The translations under genes and the position numbers were made by a program. A stretch of DNA of 64,000 bases from the NCBI GenBank assembly GCA_950295325.1, contig OX485808.1:35544527-35608526 (forward strand), read 5' to 3'. This stretch comes from Polytrichum commune (lineage: Eukaryota > Streptophyta > Polytrichopsida > Polytrichales > Polytrichaceae). Under the pieces are notes generated by a model that had not been told where the DNA came from, did no database searches, and worked only from the letters and a program-made list of their open reading frames with translations. This document shows, piece after piece, positions 32,800 through 45,645 of the stretch. Numbering within the stretch: the stretch's first letter is position 1; every line of letters starts with the position of its first letter.

Positions 32800-34620
32800 C
32801 CAATCTCCGGGCATTATGTGACTGATAAGAAACATAAAAGACAAACTCACCATTATTCTACTACAAGAAACCAAGCTCTTAATCTAACACCTACATAGAC
32901 AATTGATTCTCACAGTAGAAAATCCTCGATAATCACACAAATGATATAAATCTACAGAGAAACCCATAGTTCACAACATCTGAATCCCCAAGAGGTGGCA
33001 CCCTTGCCATGATCCATAAAAACATATACTTTTATGAAAATATTACCAAAATCCCCACATCAAGTAACATATCACCATAACTACTAATGTTTAAAATATC
33101 CAATAAACCACGCACACCACTACTTATGATGAACCTATACATGCCCTCACATCCCATTGACCTCTCATTCATCCCAATAATCAAAGACCAAATCAAAATC
33201 CTCACAAAAAACAACCCTACATACAAAGCGGTATTAGCAAGGGACTTCAATAGAGACATCCTCCTAGTTGGTTGCCTACATGACGGCATTCTCTAAATCC
33301 CTAACCAAGAGGACAAAGATTGGGCACAATTCATGCAAGACCTAGAGCTTCACCCCATCCACAACAATGAAACCTTCTCACGACAGGGTGGCCATAACTA
33401 CACTACCACTAGCCTTATAGATGGCTTCTACACCAACATCCCACTTCACACCTTAACAAAATGCCAAAGTTTAACTAACCAAAATCAAGACTCAAACCAT
33501 TACCTAGTCAACCTCACAATCATTCCATACAACCGGCCTGAAAATCACACCAATCACTAGAATACCAACCAAAAATTACCTACCCAATCCCCTAGGAAAA
33601 CATACAAACACTCCTCATTAAGTTCCAAGAAGCTACCAATCTAGAATCACAAATGCAAATCACAACTATGCAAAAATCCATAAATGACATCCACTGAACA
33701 TGACTTTGCCCAAGACATCATAAACACACTCAATACTTGCATCGGAGAAACATGTAGAAACAAACAAGCCCCTTCTCCCTACCACACCATACGTGCCATT
33801 AAGGAGGTTTCCTTCAAACAACATTTTTTTTGGAAACAATACCTAAATACATACCATCTCGTAAGGAAAGCCATACGCATAATGAACACCCAACTCTACC
33901 CTATTTGAATTGCCCACTTAGATATACAACAACTATAACCCTCCCAAAAATCATCCTACCACCTACCCCACAATATAACTTAACAATACAATAACGAGTC
34001 AATGAACTTGCCAACATAGGACATACTGGGCCTTATAACTTCCCCAAGGAAATTCTCAAAGCATTACCCAAAACCTTTCATGACATGCTCTTCCTTATTT
34101 TCCGGCAATGCTATCTCCAAAAGAACATCTAATGCTACTAGAAAATACAACACATACCACCCCCTAATAGCGCTCCAAAAATGTTGCAGAACACCCCATA
34201 CCACATGGTCATGTCACACATCAAACCCTAGATACACCTACTTAATCATGACCACGTTACTACCCCGATACACTTATGTAGCAAAATGACTAAACAACCC
34301 ACAATCAACTTCACCATGTCCAACAATTACTTTTGGTCACCACCCCAATGTGTTGATGCAAGAAAAAACACACCCTTAAACTCAAGTATGGACAAGACAT
34401 GGGCAATCAAAGAAAATACACCATTTGGCCCATCCAATCCCCCCCCCCCCCGCTTCCCTTTTTCTGCAACCTTTGCACACTATAGAAAGCCAACACATGT
34501 CTCCACCTCCTCTCTATGCGCACTAATACCACCCTCAACAACATATGAACATCCAAACACAACAAAACGGTATGGCAATCACACAAGCCTTCCCAATTGT
34601 GTAAACTACTGGACCTAGAA
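32800..34620 (+). mobile_element. APE-type LINE relic (endonuclease and start of reverse transcriptase)
   Basis: The endonuclease start reads KDKLTIILLQETKLL near 32840. The body has NLYMPSHPIDLSFIP and LARDFNRDILLVG (33130-33270), then RQGGHNYTTTSLIDGFYTN and NSNHYLV-like (33380-33520). These match the apurinic-type endonuclease of non-LTR elements (GDFN and SDHYPV boxes, here slightly altered). Near 34000 ELANIGHTGPYNFPKEILKA followed by FLIFRQCYLQKN matches the start of the RT domain, and YHPLIALQK near 34165 the NYRPI.L box. Frameshifts and stops are frequent. The coding strand is strongly G-poor. Confidence 0.85.
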
Positions 34621-36060
34621 CAATGTCGTTTTTTGAGCACATACTCCAATTTCATCGTAACATATGTTGTTTTGGTGTCCATTCTTGACTACAAGCTTCA
34701 TAACAAAGCTCTCAAACAATGATCTTGATGCTCATTGGCCTAAGTTTAGAACTTGCTTGAATGAGAAACACTTTATTTTTCTGCAATGTTAGTTGTTTGT
34801 CGTATTTGAAATTCACAATTGTTTGTGGATGCCCACATGTTGTATTTGGGTAAATAATAACATTTTCATTGGAGGTGGTATGAAACTAAGGCAAAAGTGG
34901 GAAAAAAAAAAAAAAAAAAATGTCATGTAAAAAAAAAACGAGGGGTTTCTAGTAGGTTAGGGAATTTTGTGATAAGCTATGGGAAAATCTTTGTTACCTA
35001 AGTACAATGCATTTCAACACATCACTTGAATGTGGTTTTATTTCCGAAGCTTGCGAGGCCCCAACCGTACTTGCTACCTCCAACGAGCCCATAAATCAAC
35101 AATTGACATTTAAATAAATTTGCACAAATCACTTTACAAAAAAATATTATGGGATATGCAGTTATCGGAACAAAAACATGAAATGACAACACCACAACAA
35201 CGATGACTTTGATTGTTTGGTATCCATGTCCAATCCATGGCACCAACCACCATATGTGTAGTTTCAGGATCTATTGTACGTCATATTGGCAGTTGGAATT
35301 ATCCAAAATTCATGAATAAGTCCGAATGCACTTAAATTCTAGTTCAACTAAATGGGTGGGTAGTTTAAAAAAACGAGTTTGGAAAATCCTAGCAGTGGAC
35401 GTTCTTCAAATGTCATCTAATGCTACCATATGCAATTTTAGCCCAATCGCATAAAATCTGCTATTAGAAATAAAGTGATGATAGGTGAAACCGCCACAAC
35501 TCTCCCACGCAAATTGCCATCGGTTCAATGAGGTAACATCATGTTTCATTGAAATGCTTAGTGGTGGCAGTTTGGGCACGTGGCATGACCAAAGGCGCAA
35601 CCCCTTTCCCAACATCAAAATATCGATAGGCCGTTGTTTTTTTTTTCCTTTTCATCAAATTCTTTAGGCAGAATATGCTTCATTACTACATTTATTTTTT
35701 TGCCAAAAAATGAGACATTTTGGATAATTTGACTATACAAATCAAAGAATTAAATGAATCTTGGGTTCATATATGACTCCAAAATGCATGAGGCTAATTT
35801 GTAGCAACTTTTACCCAACAAACAAATAGAAGAGGACCCTCCTAGTGAATGTACAATATATTGCGGAAATCCCTAGGTGACTTCTAACTTTATTAGTTCA
35901 TTAATGCTTATATGTACCGTCTTTCATGATTATGCGATTCTATGGATTTTTTTGTCTCTTTGAAGTTTATTTTTAAATGACTTGCTTGAAAGTGCACAAG
36001 TTGCTAGAAGTGTTGCTTTGTGTTTCTCATCTACCTACTCATATACATCTTTACACAATT
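34621..36060. other. Gene-less AT-rich stretch
   Basis: Poly-A runs lie at 34901-34920 and 34928-34936. No gene is seen. Confidence 0.5.
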
Positions 36061-38056
36061 TTAAGTTTTGGAGGCCCGTGACCACCAAAGATTGAGTTTT
36101 AATTTCTACATGGGACGGGTTTTGACTGAGATTCAAGGGCCCTTACAATTGCATGGTCATCATTGGCCTTTGGCCAAGCGACCTTCAAGAATGCAAGGGC
36201 AATGGTTTTTTTTGAAGTTGGGCGGGACGGGCAGCCGTTTTCGGTCAGGTTCGAAAATTTCCCTGAAGGCCTGCCCCGCAGCCCGGATTTGACACGCCCG
36301 AAAGTTCGTGCAGGGTGTTTACTGTCCTGTCCGCCTTGGAATTGTTTACTGTCCTCACAATCACAAAGTCTGTCGGCGGCCAGAGAGTGTTGCAGACAGC
36401 AGAGGCCTTCTTCACTTTGTATAATTGCGTGTTGCAGACAGCAATCCCCTTCACCTCCGCTCCAGCTCCGAATGTCACCACGAAACACGCCAAGTTAGAT
36501 GGCCAAATATAGCCTGTGTTTTGACACAGTTTGGCGCCACGAATCCCGACTACTTACAGGGATTGTTGCTCTAGAATATAAGCCAGAACGCTCTTCCCAC
36601 ACATCACACTAGAATGCTCTCCACACCACACTCACCGGAGTTCCTCCTCGCCCGATTCCATATCAGGAGCCCCTGTTTTGCCTTGCCGACTCCGTGTACC
36701 TGAGAAGCTTCCATAGCGAAGGGCAGCCATCTGACACAGCACACATTGCCTGCGGAAGATTGGAGGAGTTGTCATCGAAGCTTGGTGGCGGATCTGCGAA
36801 ATTGGCACACGCACTTTGTCTGTGCCAGGTGCACACGGCAAGCTCACAATTCGTGGTCGCCGGGCTAGGCTAGGCGACAGGCGTCCCACAACTGCAGACA
36901 CGGTCAGTCCTCAAGGCCGCACAACCTGCATCGGGATGCGCTCCCAGTATGTACAGTCAACATGCGGGGAGCGTTTAGGTCTACCATCCCCAATTCCCGT
37001 CCCCGTGAGGCATTTCAGTGACGTTTTAACGCTGCTTGAGCCTTTTATGATATGGTGAGTGCCCATTGTACGAAGCTTTGAAAGTTTTGAGTTCTAGTGA
37101 TGTTTTATGGTCAAGGTCATGCAATTCACAAGAGAGCCTGAGGTCAAGGTTGCAAGTGCGTCGGAGAGTGATTGTATCTTTAGATGAATCCATGTTGGTC
37201 ATTTCAGATCTTTGAGGATTGCATACACTTGAGGTATGTTTCACAATAGAATAGAATGCTCCAGGGAATCAGCAGTAAATTGGAGCCCACTTTTTCATGG
37301 CGTAATTAGAATATATTTACTTACCCCTGGAAAAATGGGACCGAGCTCCTTTACGATCATAACTACACCGCCATCCTTCATAAGATTCCTTTTTTTTCTT
37401 TTGGTGGGTTTCTTATACTCTAGATTCTAAATCTGTAGCTGTGGTGATTTGGAGATGAAGCCAATTTTCGAGCACTGGGCCACTGGCAGGATGTGGGAGA
37501 GCAAGGCTCTTGAAAAAGAATTGCTCCACAAGTGATGGCTATCTGGATCTTGTTATTTCTTCTGTGTGGCAGATGCATCTTGTGACCCCAGGTGGCCAAA
37601 TGTACACATGATATCTGACGTTGAGAGTCCAAACAGGCGTTCGACTTCCTCAATCTTATCAATAATCCTAAGTAGCCTCAAGAATCTACGCATTAGGTGG
37701 ATTTATACTGAATTTGTACAGCATGCCGTCAATTTATCTCTTTGTAAATGAACTTCTCCAAAAATTGTGGAGTCGACAATTCAATGAGCTGGGTATGTTC
37801 TCTACATCCATGTGTAGTTTGAAAGTCTATTGCAGCAGCAACAAAACTTATTTTCTTTACCAGTAATGAGGGAGACAATACTGAAAGTATTGTAATTACC
37901 ATAAAAAAGAGAGCTTATTTATGATGTCATCAGCATACATACTTTTACAGAGGTGCAAATCATATCCTTGTGAACTGTTTAATCTTTAGAGGGTAGATAT
38001 GTGCTAATAAGAGTGGTTTATTTGTATCAATTACTTATCAGCATGTTGAAATGCAG
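36061..38056 (+). other. Upstream region of the kinase gene, possible 5' exons
   Basis: The kinase exon starting at 38057 needs an upstream exon donating one base of a codon. Candidates are unproven. The frame around 37452-37535 (MKPIFEHWATGRMW, then ESKALEKELLHK and a stop) and that at 37566-37751 are protein-like, but neither has a donor giving the required phase. The segment 36310-36460 contains two copies each of GTTTACTGTCCT and GTGTTGCAGACAGCA. The GC-richer block 36600-37020 may be promoter or leader. Confidence 0.35.
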
Positions 38057-38134
38057 AAAGCAAACCGCCCAAGAATTACCTGGAGCTTGCTGAAGAAAGC
38101 GAACCGCCCAGGAATTACCTAGAGCTTGCTGAAG
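38057..38134 (+). repeat. 39-bp in-frame duplication in the kinase exon
   Basis: 38057-38095 and 38096-38134 differ at only a few bases and encode ESKPPKNYLELAE and ESEPPRNYLELAE. The first copy begins exactly at the exon border. Confidence 0.85.
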
Positions 38135-40882
38135 CACATGCGAAGGAAGTCCGGAAATTGGTTTCACCAAATTGTTCTCCTTCACCAAAGATTCACCAAC
38201 TACAATGTGAATTCCTAGGTGATAAACTTACACAGGTACTCAAGTATTTGGGCGACCACCTTCTAGATCTGGGGAGCTATTCTTCACGTGATGCTCACAG
38301 CAAACAATGTGAACACATTTTCAAGGGTCTCTGTGTAGTTTCCAAGGAGGTCAAGACATTCGTAATCGATTGCTGCAAGGACCAATGGATACAAGCTGCT
38401 CTCATGATGGGAGATCAGGTAGAATATGTGTGCTTACTATCTTCTCAACTGGATTTTTACGAAGAAGTTTTCGTGGACAGTTGTTGGATCGAAGGCATTG
38501 GAATGACCAGGAACAGATCGGAAGAATTTGACCGACGAAGGGTCTGTGATATTGGCATCATCAGACAGAAAGCTTCTCTTGATAGAGAGAAATTGTTGTC
38601 AGTATTGGCCACTCTAGATCCAAGGGAATGTAGTGGCGATCAATACACCCTAGGATCAAACCTGCTGAAAAGATTACAGTGTGGATATTCGGGAGGTGAT
38701 GCCGGGGAACCAAGAGTCATCAATGACATCCGCGCCTGGGAAATAAAATACCAAGATTTGAAACGACTGGCTCGATTGGGGATAGGTGCTTCTGCATCTG
38801 TATATAAGACAACATGGATGGGAGAATCACTTGCGGAGAAGAGTTTTACAAATGATGAGCAGTTCTTCAAGCTTTTTATGAACGAACTTTCCATACTGAT
38901 AGGGTTGTCCCATCCAAATATCTTATCCTTATATTGTTACGCTTCCAACTCGCATAGTTGTTCTCTTGTTGTCAAACATATGGACGATGATCTATGTAAT
39001 TTTATTGAAGAGAAGATGCGGAAAGATGAAACTTTGACTGCTCCATTTGACATTCTTGAAGCAGTAGGCATCATGCTTCAAATTGCTGAAGGCATGCATT
39101 ACCTACACAACAACAAGATTGTTCATAGAGACTTGAAGTCAGCCAATGTACTTGTGAAGCTGGTCAATGCAGAGGGGGAATTTGACGTTGACTATGTGCA
39201 TGCAAGGGTGGCTGATTTTGGGCTCTCTAAAATTAAGGAGATGAGCCGCACATTCTCCACTCAGACCTTGAACATTGGCACAACCAGGTGGATGGCTCCA
39301 GAATTATACACCGCTTCACAACACGATCACATGAATACATCAACCTCTGATGTAAAGTTGAGGTATCCATTTAAGGTCGATATTTACAGCTTTGGCATGC
39401 TTTGTTATGAGATTTTAACCGGAAGAAGGCCATTCTATAATATACCTCTGCTGACTGAATTGCGGAAGAGGGCACTCGAAGGTTTGCGTCCAGAATTACC
39501 TGAAGCATGTCCAAGTATTTTGGCCACTATGATAAAGAGGTGTTGGGAACCCGACCCAAGTGCACGGCCTAGTTTTTCGGAGATTTGCGAGGACCTGCGA
39601 TACCAGAAAGCTTTGCTCATTTTAGGTATGTAAATATAATCTTACAAAGTGGCGTGTTTGCTTGCTCTGCTTATGGTTGTTCTTAATTATTGTTACATAT
39701 TTCCTACATAGTGTTTCAAAAGTTTTCGAATCCTGTCTGGAGGAGAATAAACTTGGTATCAATTGGCAAATACGGATAATTGGTCTTGTCTTGTTTTTTT
39801 CATAACTACCTATTTGAAATTATGTCCAAGGGATCGTTTGTGTGTTTCTTATGTAAGTAGCAAAATGGTCCGAACAACTTTCATTTTCCAAATTTAAGGT
39901 CTTATTGTTTGATGGTTGACCTTCTGGTGAACCTACATAGATATATGCAGTCTCACATGTTCGTAATTTTAATTTTCGTACCTTCATTCTTCTGGGAATT
40001 GCATTCATTAAGTTTCAAGTCAACTTAAGCACATGAAGTGATATGATCATTGCGTAATCTTCTAAGAGACATGATGTTTATCTTCACCCAGGCCAACAAG
40101 ACGCAGAGTTCTGCACAGATGACTTGGAACTAGCAGCTTTGACCAGCGAAGGTGCATCTGGAAAGCTTTACCGTGGAAATTTACATGGTCGTTTACTAAC
40201 ATTTATGAACCTCATGGTGGCTAAACGGAAAGCAACCACGAGTTCCTCTGTCGTTCTCCCGGATTTAATCAATCCAACAAGTGCCAAATTCGATCAGGAT
40301 ATGCCAGTGTGTACTGCTGCACGTGGATTGTTTCAGAGAGCTGAACCTGGACCTTCTCAGGTATGAGAGTGGATTTACAACACTGGATCACCTGCCTCTT
40401 ACTATCTACCAATCGTAAAGTGATTAGGTTCTCGACAATGCTGAAAATCATAGAAGTGTTTTGACTTGCTTTCAGATGCAGATTATTTTGAAGGAAATCC
40501 TGAAATTGGCACGTGAGAATAGCTGTTTACAATACTTTGATTTTGAAAGTTGTCGTAAGCAATATTCAAGGTATCTTCTGCTTGTGATGGATTAACTGTT
40601 CAAGGCAATTGTTTGCTAAACATAAGGGGTGGAGGATGAAGATTTCACCCGTTTGTGTGTATCTGCAGGCAACAGCGTGGCTTGATGGAAAGAACATTGG
40701 ACCATGGCTTGATCGTAAGAACATTGGACCGTGGCTTGATCGTAAAAACATTGGACCGTGGCTTGATCGTAAGAACATTGGACCGTGGCTTTGATCGTAA
40801 GAACACTGGAACATTGGATCCTCGATTGGAACGGGGCGAGTATGATCCTAAGCAAGCTGCTCCCTTGAGTCTCCGTTTCTGA
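38057..40882 (+). CDS. Tyrosine-kinase-like (TKL) Ser/Thr kinase with helical N-terminus, 5' partial
   Basis: Exons are 38057..39625, 40092..40360, 40476..40570 and 40669..40882, all with GT-AG borders and conserved phase. Counting the Met-equivalent codon at 38158 as 1, residues 15-150 are helical and Cys-rich (CCKDQWIQAALMMGD), like the N-terminal helical bundle of plant kinases of this layout. The kinase domain spans about 203-486: glycine loop GIGASASVY (208-216), Lys228 in LAEK (usually VAVK), Glu243, HRDLKSAN (323-330), DFG (353-355), RWMAPEL (377-383) and CWEPDPSARPSF. The key catalytic residues are present, so activity is likely. Exon 2 adds a segment resembling the start of a second kinase lobe. 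The last exon carries a 27-bp in-frame repeat. The true start lies upstream and is unresolved. A role in cytosolic signalling is inferred from the family. Confidence 0.85.
40092..40360 (+). other. Kinase exon 2: truncated second kinase-like N-lobe
   Basis: The translated exon contains DLELAALTSEGASGKLYRGN, then LHGRLLTFMNLMVAK. This follows the pattern of a TKL glycine loop (G.SG.LYRG) and a beta-3 strand ending in Lys. It is followed by low-complexity sequence and no catalytic loop. It may be a remnant of a tandem kinase arrangement. Confidence 0.5.
40680..40795 (+). repeat. 27-bp minisatellite within the last kinase exon
   Basis: The unit CTTGATCGTAAGAACATTGG plus ACCGTGG is repeated about four times with near identity and stays in frame, giving TLDRGLIVR repeats. 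The length is a multiple of three. The array is also open in several other frames on both strands. Confidence 0.92.
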
Positions 40883-43500
40883 CAACCTTGATCCTCATAT
40901 GAAGTATTGTGAATTTCATTTCTATGATGCCGCACTCCCTTATGCCTACGTTCAAGACATGGCTCGTTCCCCCACTCGTTGTCTACTATGCTTAAACTTC
41001 TTGTCTGCTTATTGTATTCGTCTTACAGAAGGAGTAAGATGTGACTGGCCCTCTATTAGGAATGAAGATAGTAACAGTTTGTGTCTTAGTTGTGAAACTA
41101 CAGATGGCAATAGCGGCGGGTAACCTACAACATAGTATCAAACCACCTAAACCTGTTAACAAAGTCTTACTTGAATACCAACAACAAACAACTAGCTTAA
41201 CGACTCCGCCGACCTTAGGTTGAACATGAATCAAAATTGGGAGTGGCTAGATACTTAGTTTAGCACAGCAATTAGAAAATGAATGATGAGTGTAGGTAGT
41301 GGACTAGTACTTAGTAGAAGCACAACTGTTGAATATAGATTTTGACGTAGCAACACTTTCTTTCCTACGCAATACAAGGTAGGTTAGCATTGCAGCAGTT
41401 CAATCTTGAATTAGGGAGGTTGAATGACTCCATGTCAATAGCGGGAGTCATTTCCATGGAGGTCAATCAACCTTTCAATCCAGTAAAAGGTAATATAAAA
41501 ACACTGAGTTTGCAAACAACACAACAAAGAGATGAAGAAATCCTGGCAATTGCAAGTCCAAGGATGTTCAGGGAACCATTTCATTTGTGTTCTTGTTGCG
41601 TTCTTGAAGAATTGGTTAATTTTAGCAAGGGTTGGGTTTTGACACAATTAGCTCAATATGGAAGATGTTGTCCAAATAGAATTTTTTTGCAGATGGAGAC
41701 ACTCATATATTATTGGGCATGTCAATTGCTTAGGGGTGTAGAGCTCAAAAAGCATGTTTTAGCCCCTGTGAGATTGTTTTTTTGGCTATCGCCTAGCCGA
41801 ATTAGGCCATTTTCGAAATCTGATGATAATCATCCAGCAATTCGACTGTACCTGGCGTCGGAGAATGACAGTTGGCGGCTATGGGCGTCAAGAAGTGGTT
41901 ATCGCCTCCAACCGTCTCCTCCTCCTTCGTCGTCATAAGGAGGAGGCGAACCAGTAGAAGGCAGGCTATTTTCCCAACGTAGAATTTGACGTAGTCTCCC
42001 AGTTAGCAATAGGCTTAGCGACATCAGATTTCTGTGATAGAGTCTGAGGGCTATTAGCAACTCCGTGATGGAGTAGTAACAGTAGGCACAGAAGAACTGA
42101 GTGATTCAGTTGTTGACAAATATACTTTGGAATGTTATGGAAGCAATTCTTGGATGAGCAATAGTCGTGTAAGCATGTGTTGTGTATCTTTAGGTCCTAA
42201 ATAATCATGAGACAGCGGTAATAGTCGAGATCAAGGCGAGTTGTCTGGAGTCGAGTCGAGTCCTCAATGAGGGCAAGAGTTGAGATGTTTAGGTTGCAGT
42301 TTGAGTGAGAGAAGTCTGAGGGCAATTACATGTTGCGAAGAACCTGGCTAGAGACTGATAGAGAAAGAGAAATGTGATTGAGTCAAGGACTCAGAGAAGG
42401 CAAAGCCTATTGAGGCAATAGTCTTTATGAGGTAAAGACGTAGTCATGTGCCGGAAGGGCAATAGGCTGTAAGGTCCGAGAGCGGACACATGAGCAAGTA
42501 GTCAATTTTGTGGAAGAATGTCATATTCTTGGCAAATGGCCATGTAGTAGAGTCTGAAGATGTGAGAGGGTTCAGTCGAATGTGAGCGGACGAAGTTTGA
42601 GCAGGCGATAAGCTGCAAGATAATCACTTACCCTGTGAGGGGGGAGTGAAGACGAACAGACGGCAGTAAGGCCATATTCTGAAGCCGTTGGTGAAAAGAC
42701 ATGACCGCTGAAGGGTCTAGACGGAAGTAACTCCATGAGGGAGATGAAAGGGCAATTGGCCTAAGGAGAAATCTGTGGCGATAAGCAGAGAGGACGCAGC
42801 CTAAGCCATAGGGCGATGGGCAGAGAAAAGAAAGTACAGGAGAGGCCTGAGATGGGCGAGACAGTCGTTGAGAGAGGCTGATGGGCCATAGCCAGTGCAA
42901 GGTAGCATGAGAGCTATAGACTTTACCTTATGGTAGTTTTCCTGAGAGAGGATATCGCCTGAGTTAGTTAGCCGCATATCGCCAGCCCGTTGTAAGCAAT
43001 TAGGCAAAGGTTGACGTAAGCCTGAACTACAAAGTCAGAGAAGAGGCAGATTTTACCTTGTGAGATAAGACTATTTGCATGCACTTATTTTGGATAATAA
43101 AGCTTGTTGATCAAGGGATATAGCCTGATAAATTTATACATATCTAATGTATTGACGGAATGGATATTCTTTGAGATGTATCGCCAGGTCTATCGGAAGG
43201 TGATGATGGCGGTTACAGTCTTTTGAAGAATTATCAACAGATGGAAGTAAGTATAATCATAATTAATTTGAATTACATGCAAAACATAATTCATCACAAA
43301 TAAAGACGAAGATGGTTACTCAAAAGATGTTGCCCCGGACACGTTGTCCTGCCTATGAGTTACTTGACAACTTGCCAAGCTTTTGAGCTTCACGACTGAA
43401 ATAGGTCAAGACATAGAGTGATAGGAACTTACCCCAAAGATAGGATAGAATCACCCACGACGATAGAAGCACAAAGGAACCACAAGAGTGGGGAAATGAA
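40883..43500. other. Kinase 3' flank and unclassified stretch
   Basis: A 182-codon open frame at 41390-41938 starts without ATG and has no recognised domain, so it is not called as a gene. 42000-43300 is G/A-rich on the plus strand, with recurring GAGTC, AGTCTGAGG and GGCAATAG words. It may be untranslated retroelement sequence, but no LTR or PBS is visible. Confidence 0.35.
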
Positions 43501-45539
43501 TGGAATTAAGAAGGAATAAAGGAAGAAAAACCCTAATATGTTATTAAGATCCTTAATCCAATGTGACATTAACCCTTATAGACACTATCTCAGTCTTCCT
43601 GGAGACTTTGTTCCCTGGGTTTTGTTGTTTTGAGCCAGAGCAAAAACTTACTACAGCCCCACTAGGGTTACACCAAATGGGTCTCTACTATATGTTCTTT
43701 AGGTTCAATGGGGCAAGACCTAGTGCTTGATTCATCATATCTATTCAAAATCTTATTGACCACCTATTATGGCATGGAGGAGGGATTCTAAGAACCCTAC
43801 AACTCATCGAATAACCTCACATTTTATAAGACGTCTCCTCCATGTTATAATCGGTGGGCAATGCACATTTGGATATAAATGATGTGAGAAAATATTTCCA
43901 TAATGCCCCATTAACCCTCAACTTCTTCGAATGTATTTTGGTTTGTGTAGATCATCTTAAGAGTAAGCTTCCAAGAGTTCAATTTTTATTGGACCTAACA
44001 TAAAAGTTGTGACTAATGACTTCAAGATCACATCAATATGGCAGCAATATTTAGTATTTTCCTAGAATTTTAATAATAGATTTAGAATCATTTAACATCA
44101 AGAAATTATGATAAATATATGCAATAAAATTTTCAAGAGTACATTGAGAATAGATATACATTGAGGTAACAAAAAAAAGTTTATAGGAAATTGACACTTT
44201 TCAATCAAATTAATATAAAGTTACTATATGTGGTAGTGTATCAACAAAGGAAAAATTAGGTCATTCTTGACTTTGAGAACCTCTTGTGGACAACCATCTT
44301 CTCATAGTGGAATGGGATCATTGCCTTTGATAAGAAAATTTCATGAGGAACATAATGATATTTGTTGTGACCTTTCTAGCAGCTTCTTCCGGGATGAAAT
44401 TGCCTTCAAGAGTCATTCATAAGCCCAACACATGCTTCTCAGTTAGTTAAGGGTTAGGATTGAAAACTGATTGTGGACTTGAACCCTTTGGTGTGCCCCG
44501 GTTACAATGCTCTTACCTTACCTACCTTGCCACATTCAATGTGGTTTAGTAAGTTATGGTCTACCAAATTCTATGTCAAGCCACCTCAAAAAAGTGGGTC
44601 TTACACAAAGTAGTAGACCATGACACTTCAATCTACAAAATAGACTTTTCATGAAATAACATTAAATTGAGAGATCAGTTGTGTTTAAATGTCATCACAA
44701 TTCCATGTGCTAGTTGTTCTAGCAAAACAAAATAGACTTTCGCAATATTGGCAAAGCATTCGCCAATATCGTCTAGTATATATTTGGCCAAACACTTTCA
44801 TGTAAGTAGTTGGGGGTGGGGGGGGGGGGGGGATGTTCAAATGACTAGGTTTGTCTTGTTGTCATATAATTCTACCGATTATGGTAATCACCTTAATTTT
44901 TTATTTGAATGTTATAGAAGAAGTCTGTTGAGGAATGAATATCTCCATGTATGTATCTACCATTTTGTTAAATTACATATACATTCCCTATACATTTCAC
45001 TACAAGATTTGAAATTGCATGTAGAGAGCACTATTGAATTTCTCAAAGGACCATAAAATAAAATGAACTTCATAATTTACTACAATTTTTTTATGGTGAT
45101 AATTACAACAATAGTATGCATATCAACAGGTCAAAGCTCAACATTTATGTCTTAAATGGTTTATGCAAGACTATGAACAACATGTTGTCCTACATATTAA
45201 ATTCATGTTATATGTCTACATGTTTCATGAATTTATTTCAATCACCATCAAATTATGATGTGTAACCATGTGTGAACAATAGATTTAGCCTTTGAAATTT
45301 AGACTTCACCCGCACAATTGGTCTATTGAGAAATATTTATATGACATTGGCTTCAACATGACATGACAAACATTTCACCCAAGCTCTTCATGTCATCATT
45401 CAAAGAATTTCAAAAGAGGACCCCCCCAACCTTCGCATTGCTCAACATCATTCCTCGAGAACTACGAAGCGCGCTCATCCCACACTCGTACCCAAGATCT
45501 TCTTGTATAAAGATTTGACAATCTAGCACTTCAATACAG
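43501..45539. other. Gene-less AT-rich stretch
   Basis: A G run of about 17 bases is near 44815-44833. No coding frame is supported. Confidence 0.45.
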
Positions 45540-45645
45540 AAAGTGTAAAACTACACTGAATATTGTATTTAGTGTCATATGGTATTGTATGTCATTAGGG
45601 TGACTTTTCTAATGACACTTCTTATGAATAAGTTTACATGTATTG
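45540..45645 (-). repeat. Dispersed repeat, inverted copy of 7020-7125
   Basis: The reverse complement contains ACTTATTCATAAGAAGTGTC and ATATGACACTAAATACAATA in the same order as the copy inside the MULE. Confidence 0.65.

Noticed and set aside
36099-37058. Overlapping frames at 36099-36512 and 36632-37058
   Set aside because: The frames oppose one another in a GC-richer region and none joins the kinase exon in phase. Kept only as a possible promoter or leader region.
40566-40935. Several open frames on both strands over the 27-bp repeat
   Set aside because: The repeat length is a multiple of three, so any frame without a stop in one unit stays open. Only the plus frame that joins exon 3 in phase is supported.
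41390-41938. 182-codon frame downstream of the kinase
   Set aside because: It has no ATG start, no domain and no splice continuity. It may be a chance or retroelement-derived frame.
42000-43300. Possible LTR retrotransposon
   Set aside because: No matching direct LTRs, primer-binding site, polypurine tract or gag/pol motifs could be found.
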